NCBI RefSeq assembly: GCF_014699035.1
Contig: NZ_JACXAA010000010.1
Location: forward strand, 124,001 to 188,000
Reading direction: 5' to 3'
DNA: 64,000 nt
From: Spirosoma validum
GTDB taxonomy: Bacteria; Bacteroidota; Bacteroidia; Cytophagales; Spirosomataceae
This document shows, one piece after another, positions 18,050 through 26,164 of this stretch. How positions within the stretch are numbered: position 1 is the first letter of the stretch; each line of letters starts with the position of its first letter. The notes under the pieces are model-generated. The model worked only from the letters and a program-made list of their open reading frames with translations, did no database searches and was not told the origin of the DNA. The position numbers and the translations under genes are program-made.

Positions 18050-19540
18050 TTAATAATCCATCACCTTCGGAAGCTTTTCTTTCACGAACCGGTCGGTGCC
18101 TTCTGAAAATAACTGGATAAATTTATCGGCTTCACTGCCGTAGGCTTTTCCTTCAGCAGTTTTGTTCAACGTCTGATCAAAGTCGTCTACGATGTCCAGC
18201 TTCACATCCGACTCGCCACCGAACAGGCTTTTCTTTTTGGGTTCGAAGCCCCGAACGGTATGGCCTAAGTTAGCCGCATCGAGCAGAAAGGGTTCAAATG
18301 ACCGTTTGTTTTCCCGCATTTCCGTAAGCCACTGCCGAAAAGCCGTATCGAAATTTTTGACGCTGGTGAAAAACGACGAATTCAGGAACGATGTCGAAAT
18401 CTGGGGATTGGCTTTTGCCCATTGTACCGTACCGGCCGCCTGCCGAACGCGTTGGCTCAGATACGTACTGAATAAGGCCATTTTTGAAAGTGGCAGGCTG
18501 ATGACCTGCTTGGTAGCGGCTGCTAGATTCCCCAACTGAATGCTGATACCATCCTGTTCGATACCAAACTCTTTGTAAACGGGATTGGTCGGACGTCCAT
18601 TCGTTACGGCCAGACTACTATCATCCATGTTCATAAAGTCAACGATCGACAGTGCGGATGCCATTTCCACAAAATGCGCTTCGTTTTTCTGACCACCCGC
18701 ACCGGGGTCGTATGTATACGCTTTCGTCTGATCGTCGCCGATGTAATACAGCGCGTTGACGGATGGATTGACGCCTTTCTGGTAATACCCCAGAGCCGCT
18801 TTGGTTTTGGCAATGAACGACGCTGGGTCAATCAGTTTGTTTTCGTTGGTTGTCAGGCTGAAATACGGCATCACCGTAACGGCCCCGATTTTCGCGTTCG
18901 TCAGAAAGGCCGGATTTGGAATCTGACCAATGGCTTGTGCACCGCGAATATTCTTGAGCAAAATTGGGAAACCGGCGGCACCTGTACCGCCGAAAATGGA
19001 ACTGACGATGAAAATCCGGTCGTTTGCTCCAAAGTTTTCAGCAAACGCCTGAAATACATCCGAATAACGGAACTGATTCAGTACGGTGCTGCCAATGTTG
19101 GGATTTCCGACGAAACCAATGTCCATTTTGGTTTCCAGATTTTCCTCCGAAAACAGTAGACTGGCAAAGGCTTTGGCAGGCGCATCCAGTCCTTCATAGT
19201 TGATATAATCCCGGAATTTCTCCTGCTGAACGCCTTGGAGTTCAAAAACATACGTATCGGCGATGGTTGCGTTGCCGCCAATCGACCGGTTCAGCGTCTT
19301 GATCTCTGTACTGAAAAAACCTTCAGTCGGTTTGTTTTGGAGACCAGCGCGGATGTTGCCGTATTCACGCAACAGATCTTTGGTACGCAGCAAATCGTCA
19401 TTGGTCGCGTGAGGGTCCAGCACGATCGGAATAACCTCATCCGTATTATTGAGTTTTACGCCCGACGCCAGCAAAAAAGTCAGGGCTTTCAATACCCGTG
19501 AGCCGGTTCCGCCAATGGCGAAGACAAATAGTTTAGCCAT
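18050..19540 (-). CDS. Tubulin/FtsZ-superfamily GTPase-like protein
   Basis: A 496-residue protein beginning directly with a Rossmann-type nucleotide motif FAIGGTGSRVLKAL (7-20). The tubulin signature loop appears as SSIFGGTGAAGFP (180-192), at the spacing expected of the FtsZ/tubulin family. Between them, IPIVLDPHATNDDL resembles the region that follows strand 2. The C-terminal 170 residues (helical, DAANLGHTV, then a Lys-rich stretch) are not FtsZ-like, and no FtsZ C-terminal peptide is present. It is therefore a divergent member, not the cell-division FtsZ. It is sandwiched between a small membrane protein and the actin-like ATPase in one transcription unit. Confidence 0.85.
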   Translation of the reverse strand: MAKLFVFAIGGTGSRVLKALTFLLASGVKLNNTDEVIPIVLDPHATNDDLLRTKDLLREYGNIRAGLQNKPTEGFFSTEIKTLNRSIGGNATIADTYVFELQGVQQEKFRDYINYEGLDAPAKAFASLLFSEENLETKMDIGFVGNPNIGSTVLNQFRYSDVFQAFAENFGANDRIFIVSSIFGGTGAAGFPILLKNIRGAQAIGQIPNPAFLTNAKIGAVTVMPYFSLTTNENKLIDPASFIAKTKAALGYYQKGVNPSVNALYYIGDDQTKAYTYDPGAGGQKNEAHFVEMASALSIVDFMNMDDSSLAVTNGRPTNPVYKEFGIEQDGISIQLGNLAAATKQVISLPLSKMALFSTYLSQRVRQAAGTVQWAKANPQISTSFLNSSFFTSVKNFDTAFRQWLTEMRENKRSFEPFLLDAANLGHTVRGFEPKKKSLFGGESDVKLDIVDDFDQTLNKTAEGKAYGSEADKFIQLFSEGTDRFVKEKLPKVMDY

Positions 19541-19564
19541 GAATGTTTAATTTATTAGGCTCTG

Positions 19565-19646
19565 TTTTGCCATTCCGACGATAGGAGGAATCTCAACTAC
19601 CCTGTCAGTCAAACTTGAGATTCCTCCTATCGTCGGAATGGCAAAA
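19565..19646. repeat. Perfect 32-bp inverted repeat inside operon
   Basis: Arms 19565-19596 and 19615-19646 are exact reverse complements around an 18-base loop. The arm sequence (centred on CGACGATAGGAGGAAT) resembles a palindrome type dispersed in many bacterial genomes. It separates the membrane gene from the tubulin-like gene on the minus strand, where it could attenuate or process the mRNA. Confidence 0.85.
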
Positions 19647-19657
19647 AGAAAGGAATT

Positions 19658-20101
19658 TTATTTTGATGGCCAAAGCATCGGCCGGTGTTTTGCGTTTTTG
19701 CTGAAGTTTTTCATCACCATCGAAATGATGAAAAAGATAAGGGCTGTCAGCAAGGCCATTTCAAAGGCATAGCTTAAGAACGTACTAATTCCCTGATCGA
19801 ACAGATTGCCCTGGTCAGGATCTGCTTCGTCGCGCGCAATTTCCTGATTTGCTTTCTGATAACAGGTTACCAGCGTAATCGTGAACAATAGGAGAGAGCT
19901 GATGCCTGTCATCAACAGCCAGTGGCTCATGTCGCTGAAACTCACTTTATTAAACGGCCATATGTAGAAGGCAAACGCTACAATGAAGGCAATGCCAATA
20001 GCCGTCCAGGTCATGGGTGACAGCAGTTCTTCCTGATACAGATCTTCCAGCAGGCTGCTGTTTACGAACAGGTTGTAAAAATTATAGAGGGATTCTTCCA
20101 T
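19658..20101 (-). CDS. Small three-helix inner-membrane protein
   Basis: A 147-residue protein from the preferred Met at 20101. The longer reading, starting at 20164, would be encoded by the inverted repeat itself and is not credible. Three hydrophobic helices are visible: WTAIGIAFIVAFAFYIW, WLLMTGISSLLLFTITLV and YAFEMALLTALIFFIIS. An acidic loop lies between the second and third, and a basic C-terminus follows. The topology is simple with no known motif. It is flanked by long inverted repeats on both sides and lies between the vWA lipoprotein and the tubulin-like gene, so it is a plausible membrane anchor of the same system. Confidence 0.75.
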   Translation of the reverse strand: MEESLYNFYNLFVNSSLLEDLYQEELLSPMTWTAIGIAFIVAFAFYIWPFNKVSFSDMSHWLLMTGISSLLLFTITLVTCYQKANQEIARDEADPDQGNLFDQGISTFLSYAFEMALLTALIFFIISMVMKNFSKNAKHRPMLWPSK

Positions 20102-20112
20102 GTTGTAGTGAA

Positions 20113-20180
20113 GAGTGAAGAGTGAAAAATGAAGAATAAAAAGCGGACGCAAACTATTCTTCATTTTTCACTCTTCACTC
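20113..20180. repeat. Perfect 25-bp simple-sequence inverted repeat
   Basis: Arms 20113-20137 and 20156-20180, built of GAAGAGTGAA-type units, are perfect complements with an 18-base loop. The right arm contains the TGA stop of the vWA lipoprotein gene (stop at 20175-20177 on the minus strand), and the left arm ends just before the next gene's ATG. Confidence 0.85.
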
Positions 20181-21680
20181 GATTTTAATTTTTAACGTGA
20201 AATATTCGGTTTGGTTGTTGGGATTGTAGGCGCGTTCGACACCTTGTAATAGATTTTCGAGGCCGAAAGTCGAGTTTGCGTCGGGCGATGCGTCGTTGGT
20301 TGTGGTTGTATTCGCAATCCAGCGGGGCGGAAACTGGCGACGTAATCGAATCGTGGCGGTACGTTCCCCACGGGCCGGTTTGTCGGTTGAGATCAGTAAT
20401 TTGTGCGTCGTGCCGTTGGCACCCGAATAGGTCTGTACTGATGTTACCCGGAAATTGTCTTTACCTTCCACAACGTACTGACTGGCATCAGTGAGCAACG
20501 AAGCGGGCAGACGTAACGTCGACAAGTCGACAGCAATAGGAACCGCCAAACTCTTATCCGATACGTCAGGCTGTACGTCGGTGAGTTCATGAACCGCTTT
20601 CGCGTGGCTCCGTATTTCCTCGTTTGACCGCTTAAAGCGGCCTTTGCGGGCAGGATCGTTTACCAGAATCGAATAAAAAGGCGTCACGGCTTTCTCATCG
20701 CGTCCGAAGAACCACGAGTCAGCATAGCCCGGTAGCTGATCAAATTGCCGGATGGTTTGGTACGTTTGATCCTGATAAATTCGCTGCATGGTTTCGTTAC
20801 GTCCGATCAGACAGAGATAATACGGTCGTTCGCCAGCGTATTTTTTCTTGGCGTTGTTCCAACTGTAATACGTACCGTCGAAGTCGGCTTTGAGTTTGAT
20901 AACCAGCATGGAATGTGTACTGGCGTATGGATTGAACACCGTTGTGAGGAGGGAACTGGCGGCATCAAGCGTTTTCTGCGCACTCATGCCTGTCAGACTG
21001 GGATCGGAATAGATCAGGTCGGAGACCAGAATGCTCAACTCATCGTTCGACGTCGTGCGAAGGATGTCGCTGAAAATCTTCTCGAAATCAGTACTGGTCG
21101 TTTTACCTTTCGTTTTGGCAACCGTAAAAATATTTTTCTCCTTAAAAAACTGCGACAGTGACAAGCCTAATTCATTGACTTCGGTATTCACTACGTATAG
21201 TTTTCCCTGATTCGGATTGACGGCGTCAAATTTAGTCAGTACGTCGTTGAGCGTTCGTTTGAACGTACCATTGCTGCCGGGCGCATCGTACGGAAACATG
21301 CTGGCACTGGCTTCCAGATACAGCTTCATCCGTAGTGGTTTGCTGGAAACAACAGCACCCGACAGGCTGACATTGGGCGTCTTGCCGTCCTTGGCTAATT
21401 TGCGATACGTACGATTTTTCTTGATGTAGGCGAGTAGAGCCGATTCTTCGATTTCTCCGTCGGGCGTAATCAAAGCGGCCGTTTTCTTGTCTTTTCCCAG
21501 CACTTTGCTTTCCTGACCAATAAAGACACGTAGTGCATCGGCCTCGGCTACGTCGATGGTATTGTCATCCAGCGCATCGCTGATTTTTTCGTCCAGCTGA
21601 TCCGTTGAACTGGAACAGCCAACAAACCCAAATGTAGTGACAACAAAAAGCAGTAATGAACAGAAACGGGTGCAGATCAT
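20175..21680 (-). CDS. vWA-like lipoprotein
   Basis: A 501-residue lipoprotein with lipobox FVGC (Cys22). After an acidic helical region (28-115) comes a von Willebrand A-like fold: MKLYLEASASMFPYD at 118-132 in the MIDAS position and LSILVSDLIYSDPS at 216-228 in the second metal-loop position. The usual first MIDAS aspartate (DxSxS) is replaced by glutamate (ExSxS). The C-terminal 150 residues are beta-rich (DLSTLRLPASLL, ATIRLRR) and end in EYFTLKIKIE. It is the first gene of the minus-strand system operon and faces an intergenic region shared with the divergent Ig-like lipoprotein. Likely role: a periplasmic protein-protein binding or sensor subunit. Confidence 0.8.
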   Translation of the reverse strand: MICTRFCSLLLFVVTTFGFVGCSSSTDQLDEKISDALDDNTIDVAEADALRVFIGQESKVLGKDKKTAALITPDGEIEESALLAYIKKNRTYRKLAKDGKTPNVSLSGAVVSSKPLRMKLYLEASASMFPYDAPGSNGTFKRTLNDVLTKFDAVNPNQGKLYVVNTEVNELGLSLSQFFKEKNIFTVAKTKGKTTSTDFEKIFSDILRTTSNDELSILVSDLIYSDPSLTGMSAQKTLDAASSLLTTVFNPYASTHSMLVIKLKADFDGTYYSWNNAKKKYAGERPYYLCLIGRNETMQRIYQDQTYQTIRQFDQLPGYADSWFFGRDEKAVTPFYSILVNDPARKGRFKRSNEEIRSHAKAVHELTDVQPDVSDKSLAVPIAVDLSTLRLPASLLTDASQYVVEGKDNFRVTSVQTYSGANGTTHKLLISTDKPARGERTATIRLRRQFPPRWIANTTTTNDASPDANSTFGLENLLQGVERAYNPNNQTEYFTLKIKIE

Positions 21681-21855
21681 GAATGTTTTTAAACGATTAG
21701 ATAAGCTTTATTAGGTAACTCAAAAAGTCCAAACTTCGCCTGCACTATCTTCCCTCTGGAGGAGTTATCTTTAAATTTTCTTAAATTTCTATACAACGTA
21801 ACGAACTAGACTGTCATTTTATGTCAATCGGTACCAGTAAACGATAAACGGACGT

Positions 21856-21863
21856 TTACCTTT
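21856..21863 (+). promoter_or_regulatory. TAnnTTTG promoter box (Bacteroidetes type)
   Basis: TACCTTTG lies 20 bases upstream of the ATG of the Ig-like lipoprotein, matching the Bacteroidetes -7 consensus. No convincing -33 TTTG is seen at the expected spacing. Confidence 0.45.
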
Positions 21864-21882
21864 GTAGTCTTATTTTGATGAC

Positions 21883-23667
21883 ATGACGCTTCGCCACATT
21901 GTTTTATTTTTTTTTCTGGCACTTCCCATTTTTCTTCAAAACTGTGCACAGGTGGCTCAGCCGCCCGGTGGTAAAAGGGATACACTGGCCCCAAAATTAG
22001 TGAGCAGTGTACCGTCTGTTCGTCAATTAAATTATACTGGCAAAACGGTCGAGCTGGAGTTTGATGAATACGTAAATAGCGAAAATCTTCAGTCGAAAAT
22101 CACGATTACCCCTCAGGATAGTAATACGTACGTCGTTAAATCGCTTCCTCTTGGCGTCCGGCTGAATTTCAACAAGCCTTTTTTACCAAACACGACCTAT
22201 ACAATCGACTTCGCCGACGGAATCAAAGATATTACCGAACGGAATGTAGCGAAAAATACGAAAGTTGTGTTCAGCACCGGTCCGTCGATCGACTCGCTTT
22301 ACCTGACCGGTACTGTCGTGGACGATGAAAGTCGGCTGCCGCTATTGGGTTTTGTCGTGGGTCTGTTTGCGTCGACCGATACGTTGCCCATTAACCGAAA
22401 ACGCCCGCAATACTTTGCTCGAACGGATAGTAGCGGTAATTATCGGATCGAGAACGTTAAAGCCGGACTATATAAAGTTTACGGGTTCGATGATAAGGAT
22501 TTGAATCTGGTGAACAACACGCCGGGCGAACGCGTCGCCTTCCGCGATAGCGTACTGAACCTGACCCGCAACTATACTGATGTGAATCTGGTCGCGTTTC
22601 GAGGATACGGAAAGCCACGAATCAGCCGACGCGAGCGTACCGACGAAACATTAGGTCTTGAACTCAGTAGTGGGATTGCCAGCTATAAAATTCGATACGG
22701 TCGGTTTGCGATTACCCCAACCGTATCCACGTCGGCTGTGTCCAGGACGGCCACATCTACATCGGCCGTGTCCACGACTGCTCCTTCGACAACGGCCGTA
22801 GCTACCTCGGCTAATTCTACATCTGTAACTTCTGCAACGGTTGCTACGTCGCCCACTGATACGTTGGTTTCGTTTCTGGAAAATCCAAAAATGATTCGGT
22901 TGTTTCGGCCAGCCAACCGCGCTGCCGACGATACGTTGCATTTGACGATTATGACGGAAGACTCCGTTGGGAACGTAACGGAATTACGGGAGCGGGTTTA
23001 TTTTTCTCCCCTGAAAACGAGAGCGAAAAACCGGACTCCGCTAACGATGCAGCTAACACCACCCGCCAATGATCCGATTGACAATAACCTGGAATTTACA
23101 CTGGTGTTCAACAAGCCCGTATTTCAGTTTAAAACCGATTTAATCATTATTGGCCCCGACAGTACGAAGTCGCTTAAACTGACGCCTGCTAATCTAGAAT
23201 GGAGCAACAATTCCTCTAGGTTAGTGATAAGACAGAAAACGAATTTGCAGGATACGTTGCTGTTTCGATTGCAGAAAGGGGCATTTATCAGCGTGCAGGG
23301 TGATACGTTGGCCCGCTATTCTACGCGGTATCTGATTGCCGAGGAAGATAGCTATGGCTTACTGGCTGGTCGTGTCAGTCCGACAACTATCGGGCCAGCG
23401 GGCACAAAGTTCATTGTGGAGTTGCTGGATGAAAAATATAAAGTGTTGCGAAGCGTATACAATACGCCAAACTACAGTTTCGGTCGACTTAAGCCAGGAC
23501 TCTACCGAATTCGACTGATTATTGATGCGAATGGCAATCGTAAGCGAGACATTGGTAACGTACAGAAGGGAACCCAACCCGAGCGAATTATTTATGCACC
23601 CGGCTCCGAAGAGAACGGTTCGATCAGGGTTAAACAGAATTTCGAGCTGACCGATATTGATTTCTGA
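21883..23667 (+). CDS. Ig-like (SbsA/Big_5-type) domain lipoprotein
   Basis: A 594-residue lipoprotein (hydrophobic signal, LQNCAQ, then the family hallmark QPPGGKRDTLAPK). Residues 35-135 hold the SbsA-type Ig domain common in Bacteroidota (ELEFDEYVNSENLQ; NTTYTIDFADGIKD). A carboxypeptidase-regulatory-like domain follows (RTDSSGNYRIENVKAGLYKVYGFDD). A Thr/Ser/Ala-rich insertion at about 278-325 is encoded by imperfect short repeats. A second Ig-like region (FTLVFNKPV) and a C-terminal beta domain end it. These proteins are conserved single-copy lipoproteins of uncertain role. Transcribed away from the vWA gene. Confidence 0.88.
   Translation: MTLRHIVLFFFLALPIFLQNCAQVAQPPGGKRDTLAPKLVSSVPSVRQLNYTGKTVELEFDEYVNSENLQSKITITPQDSNTYVVKSLPLGVRLNFNKPFLPNTTYTIDFADGIKDITERNVAKNTKVVFSTGPSIDSLYLTGTVVDDESRLPLLGFVVGLFASTDTLPINRKRPQYFARTDSSGNYRIENVKAGLYKVYGFDDKDLNLVNNTPGERVAFRDSVLNLTRNYTDVNLVAFRGYGKPRISRRERTDETLGLELSSGIASYKIRYGRFAITPTVSTSAVSRTATSTSAVSTTAPSTTAVATSANSTSVTSATVATSPTDTLVSFLENPKMIRLFRPANRAADDTLHLTIMTEDSVGNVTELRERVYFSPLKTRAKNRTPLTMQLTPPANDPIDNNLEFTLVFNKPVFQFKTDLIIIGPDSTKSLKLTPANLEWSNNSSRLVIRQKTNLQDTLLFRLQKGAFISVQGDTLARYSTRYLIAEEDSYGLLAGRVSPTTIGPAGTKFIVELLDEKYKVLRSVYNTPNYSFGRLKPGLYRIRLIIDANGNRKRDIGNVQKGTQPERIIYAPGSEENGSIRVKQNFELTDIDF
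22720..22860 (+). repeat. Imperfect Ser/Thr/Ala-coding minisatellite
   Basis: Degenerate tandem units built around ACATCGGCCGTGTCCACG-like words encode the Thr/Ser/Ala-rich linker of the Ig-like lipoprotein. Copies are diverged, so this is an old expansion. Confidence 0.5.
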
Positions 23668-23687
23668 GATGGTACTGATTCGTTGAA

Positions 23688-24116
23688 TCACTTAGTGCTG
23701 ACTTGCACAACGTACGTTCGAATAGGTTTGCCGCTACCCGTTTGATTTAAGGGTTTTGTAGAGAACACAACGTTGGCTGTGCCGACCGTTATGCCTTTTA
23801 TCTGAAAAACAGTTGGCCCAGTATTATCTCGTTTTAAGGTGTCGACTGCCGGGGCCAGTTGCTGTCTGGAGACTTCTACCACTTCCTGATTGTCAGACGA
23901 GCCGATTAATTCGAACGAGCTATCTCCCTGATTGGGTAGGGAAACTTCTTTAATTTCTCCAACTGATATACGCAGTTTTCTCTTGGCACCACCATCCGTT
24001 TGACCGGTTTGATTACAGGCAAGCAGACTAACAGTCAGGAATACCAGCCAACTAAGTTTAGCTCTTACTTGTAGAACGTAGTTGTATGCAGAAGGAATCA
24101 GCGATGAAATAGCCAT
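23688..24116 (-). CDS. Small putative lipoprotein, Ig-like core
   Basis: About 142 residues from the preferred Met (6 codons inside the longest frame). The signal region is long, ending in the lipobox SLLAC followed by NQTGQTDGG. The mature part has alternating beta strands (ISVGEIKEVSL; VFQIKGITVGTANVVF; IRTYVVQVS), resembling small bacterial Ig-like domains of the BACON/Big_2 sort. The stretch ITVGTANVVF is typical of such domains. No partner is evident. It ends 20 bases from the convergent Ig-like lipoprotein gene without a clear terminator between them. Confidence 0.65.
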   Translation of the reverse strand: MAISSLIPSAYNYVLQVRAKLSWLVFLTVSLLACNQTGQTDGGAKRKLRISVGEIKEVSLPNQGDSSFELIGSSDNQEVVEVSRQQLAPAVDTLKRDNTGPTVFQIKGITVGTANVVFSTKPLNQTGSGKPIRTYVVQVSTK

Positions 24117-24292
24117 AACGCTATAACTACGCAATTACGTCAACAGTTTTAATGTCAGTCGGGTCATACCAATTTGTCGGATGTATAGTGTTTGTTACGT
24201 AGTCGTTTGTACGTAGTCAAAGGCGGCTTGGGCAAGGTCTTCCTAGCCGAGCGACAGTTGTAACAGATCACTGTGTGGTTAAGAAATATGCA

Positions 24293-25957
24293 TCACTTGG
24301 CTGAACGCTGATAAAAGACAAAACCGTTTTCTTCGCCTGTTTTTCGTACGTCGGGTAGAGAATCGAGCAGTGTAGGCTGTTCGCTGGCGTGACGGATGAA
24401 CCACACGTCTTTATCAATTCGACCACGTAACAGCCAATCATCGTTGTAATAATTGGGATTCGTAACAGGCGGCTTCCGGGTGTAGAAAAACGGGCCATAA
24501 CTATGGTAGCCGTAGGCTCTTACGTAGACATTCTGCCCCTGCGCCCGCTCGAAAAAACGCATGGCCGCTGCCTGCGAAATACCCTCAATCCGACCAATAA
24601 AGAACCAGAGTGTCAGCGTGATAAAAATGGCCATACCACCAAAAAGAGCTACCGATGCCTGTGCCGATTCGCGCTGATTGTACCAGCGAATTGCAACGAT
24701 CAGCACAATGAGCAGCCATACGCCGGGTATAATAGTCCAGAGTGGCCAGTCGATTTTGGCATCCAAGTTTCCTTGTGAAAAGGCATCCTGATCAGCAATC
24801 GAACGTACTAAATCCATCCGTCGGGCAGCCAGAGGCAACCCTCCGATGGCAATCACAAAAATTCCTCCAACGATGATCAGGCCCGCCCGAAGCCAATTGT
24901 TGAACTGGATTTTCCGCTCTTCCAGCTGCAACAGCGTCAGGGCTGCGAAATAGGTTACCGGGAAATAACAGAGTGAGGAGTAATGCACGATTTTTGACTG
25001 CACGATGCTGAATAGAACCAGTACTACCCAAAAAAGAATGAGCATCCAGCGTCGAAATTCGCGCTGGTAGTTGCGCTCGATAAACAGGGTTCCCAGCGCC
25101 CGAATGCCGAAAATCGACGCGGGAAAACAACCGACCAGTAAAATGATAATGTGATAGCCAGGAAAGCCAGCATGACCGGCATCGGGCGTACTGAACAGAC
25201 GAATACTATACGCTATGAATTCGCGCACTAACGTCGGTCCGTTGAGGTAAATATCGAGCCCGTACCAAAGTAATGAACCAATCGATGCGGCTGCTGAAAA
25301 CGCCAGAAACTGAAGAGGAGTGATGAACCAGCGAAACCGGTTCAAAGCCCAGTACGTACCCAGACATAAGCAAATAATGAGGTAAGCAACGGGCCCTTTT
25401 GTCAGGATGGCTAACCCCAAGACCAGTCCACCCAGCAGAATATACGTCCATTCGCGTTTCGGTACGGTCATCGCGCCACCAAGTCGTTCGCGTTTCCACG
25501 AAGCAAAAATCACGTTGACTAAGCTGATGAAGATGAACAGGTTAAAAAACGGGTCGATGATGCCGGATCGGAAATACAGATGGGGCGTTACAGAGCCCAG
25601 ATAGGCCAGTGACCACAACAGGCCAAAGCGATGTCCGTGTAGTTTCTGACCAAGATTATAGAGATAAACCAACGTAATAATGCCGCAGATAGCGTTCGGG
25701 AGCCGGGCCGAAAATTCACTGATGCCAAAGAGATTCATCATCATCGACTGGAGCCAGAAAAACAAAGGAGGTTTTTCGTAAAACGGCTTGAAATCAATGT
25801 GAACGTGCAGGTAATCGCCTAACGCGATCATCTCGCGGGCACATTCAGCGAAATTGATCTCGTCCCAATCGAATAGCCGGACGCCCCCCAGAAATGGGAT
25901 AAACAGTAGAGTTCCCAAGCCGATTAGCACCAGCGAATAGAAAAGTTTTTGATTCAT
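24293..25957 (-). CDS. GT39/ArnT-like membrane glycosyltransferase
   Basis: A 554-residue polytopic protein from the preferred ATG; a longer frame adds 34 residues that are not typical of the family. It carries the dolichyl-phosphate-mannose/ArnT signature early on: FDWDEINFAECAREM, with acidic residues in the first periplasmic loop, then DFKPFYEKPPLFFWLQ and the SARLPNAICG helix. About 11-12 membrane helices follow, with a C-terminal soluble domain. It would transfer a sugar from a polyprenyl-phosphate donor to lipid A, protein or another envelope acceptor. It stands alone, so the acceptor cannot be deduced. Confidence 0.88.
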   Translation of the reverse strand: MNQKLFYSLVLIGLGTLLFIPFLGGVRLFDWDEINFAECAREMIALGDYLHVHIDFKPFYEKPPLFFWLQSMMMNLFGISEFSARLPNAICGIITLVYLYNLGQKLHGHRFGLLWSLAYLGSVTPHLYFRSGIIDPFFNLFIFISLVNVIFASWKRERLGGAMTVPKREWTYILLGGLVLGLAILTKGPVAYLIICLCLGTYWALNRFRWFITPLQFLAFSAAASIGSLLWYGLDIYLNGPTLVREFIAYSIRLFSTPDAGHAGFPGYHIIILLVGCFPASIFGIRALGTLFIERNYQREFRRWMLILFWVVLVLFSIVQSKIVHYSSLCYFPVTYFAALTLLQLEERKIQFNNWLRAGLIIVGGIFVIAIGGLPLAARRMDLVRSIADQDAFSQGNLDAKIDWPLWTIIPGVWLLIVLIVAIRWYNQRESAQASVALFGGMAIFITLTLWFFIGRIEGISQAAAMRFFERAQGQNVYVRAYGYHSYGPFFYTRKPPVTNPNYYNDDWLLRGRIDKDVWFIRHASEQPTLLDSLPDVRKTGEENGFVFYQRSAK

Positions 25958-26164
25958 TAATGAGCGTATTGGTAAACAAAGGACCTGCTCCTGACTGGAA
26001 AAGGTTCGTAAAAATAGCCGAAAAAAGATTGCCGGGATTACCGATATTCGCGCCGACAATATCCATGAGGTTGTGAGTCGTGGTTTGATGTTGACAAATG
26101 CAGGCGTATTCCTGGTACGGTTAATGTTAAGCTACAACCACAAATAATAACCCAAAAGCCCGTT

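Noticed and set aside
18050..19540. Housekeeping cell-division FtsZ
   Set aside because: The C-terminal half and tail do not match FtsZ and there is no division cluster; only the nucleotide loops are shared.
20102..20164. N-terminal extension of the three-helix membrane protein
   Set aside because: It would be encoded by the arm and loop of an inverted repeat; the internal Met at 20101 gives a normal start.
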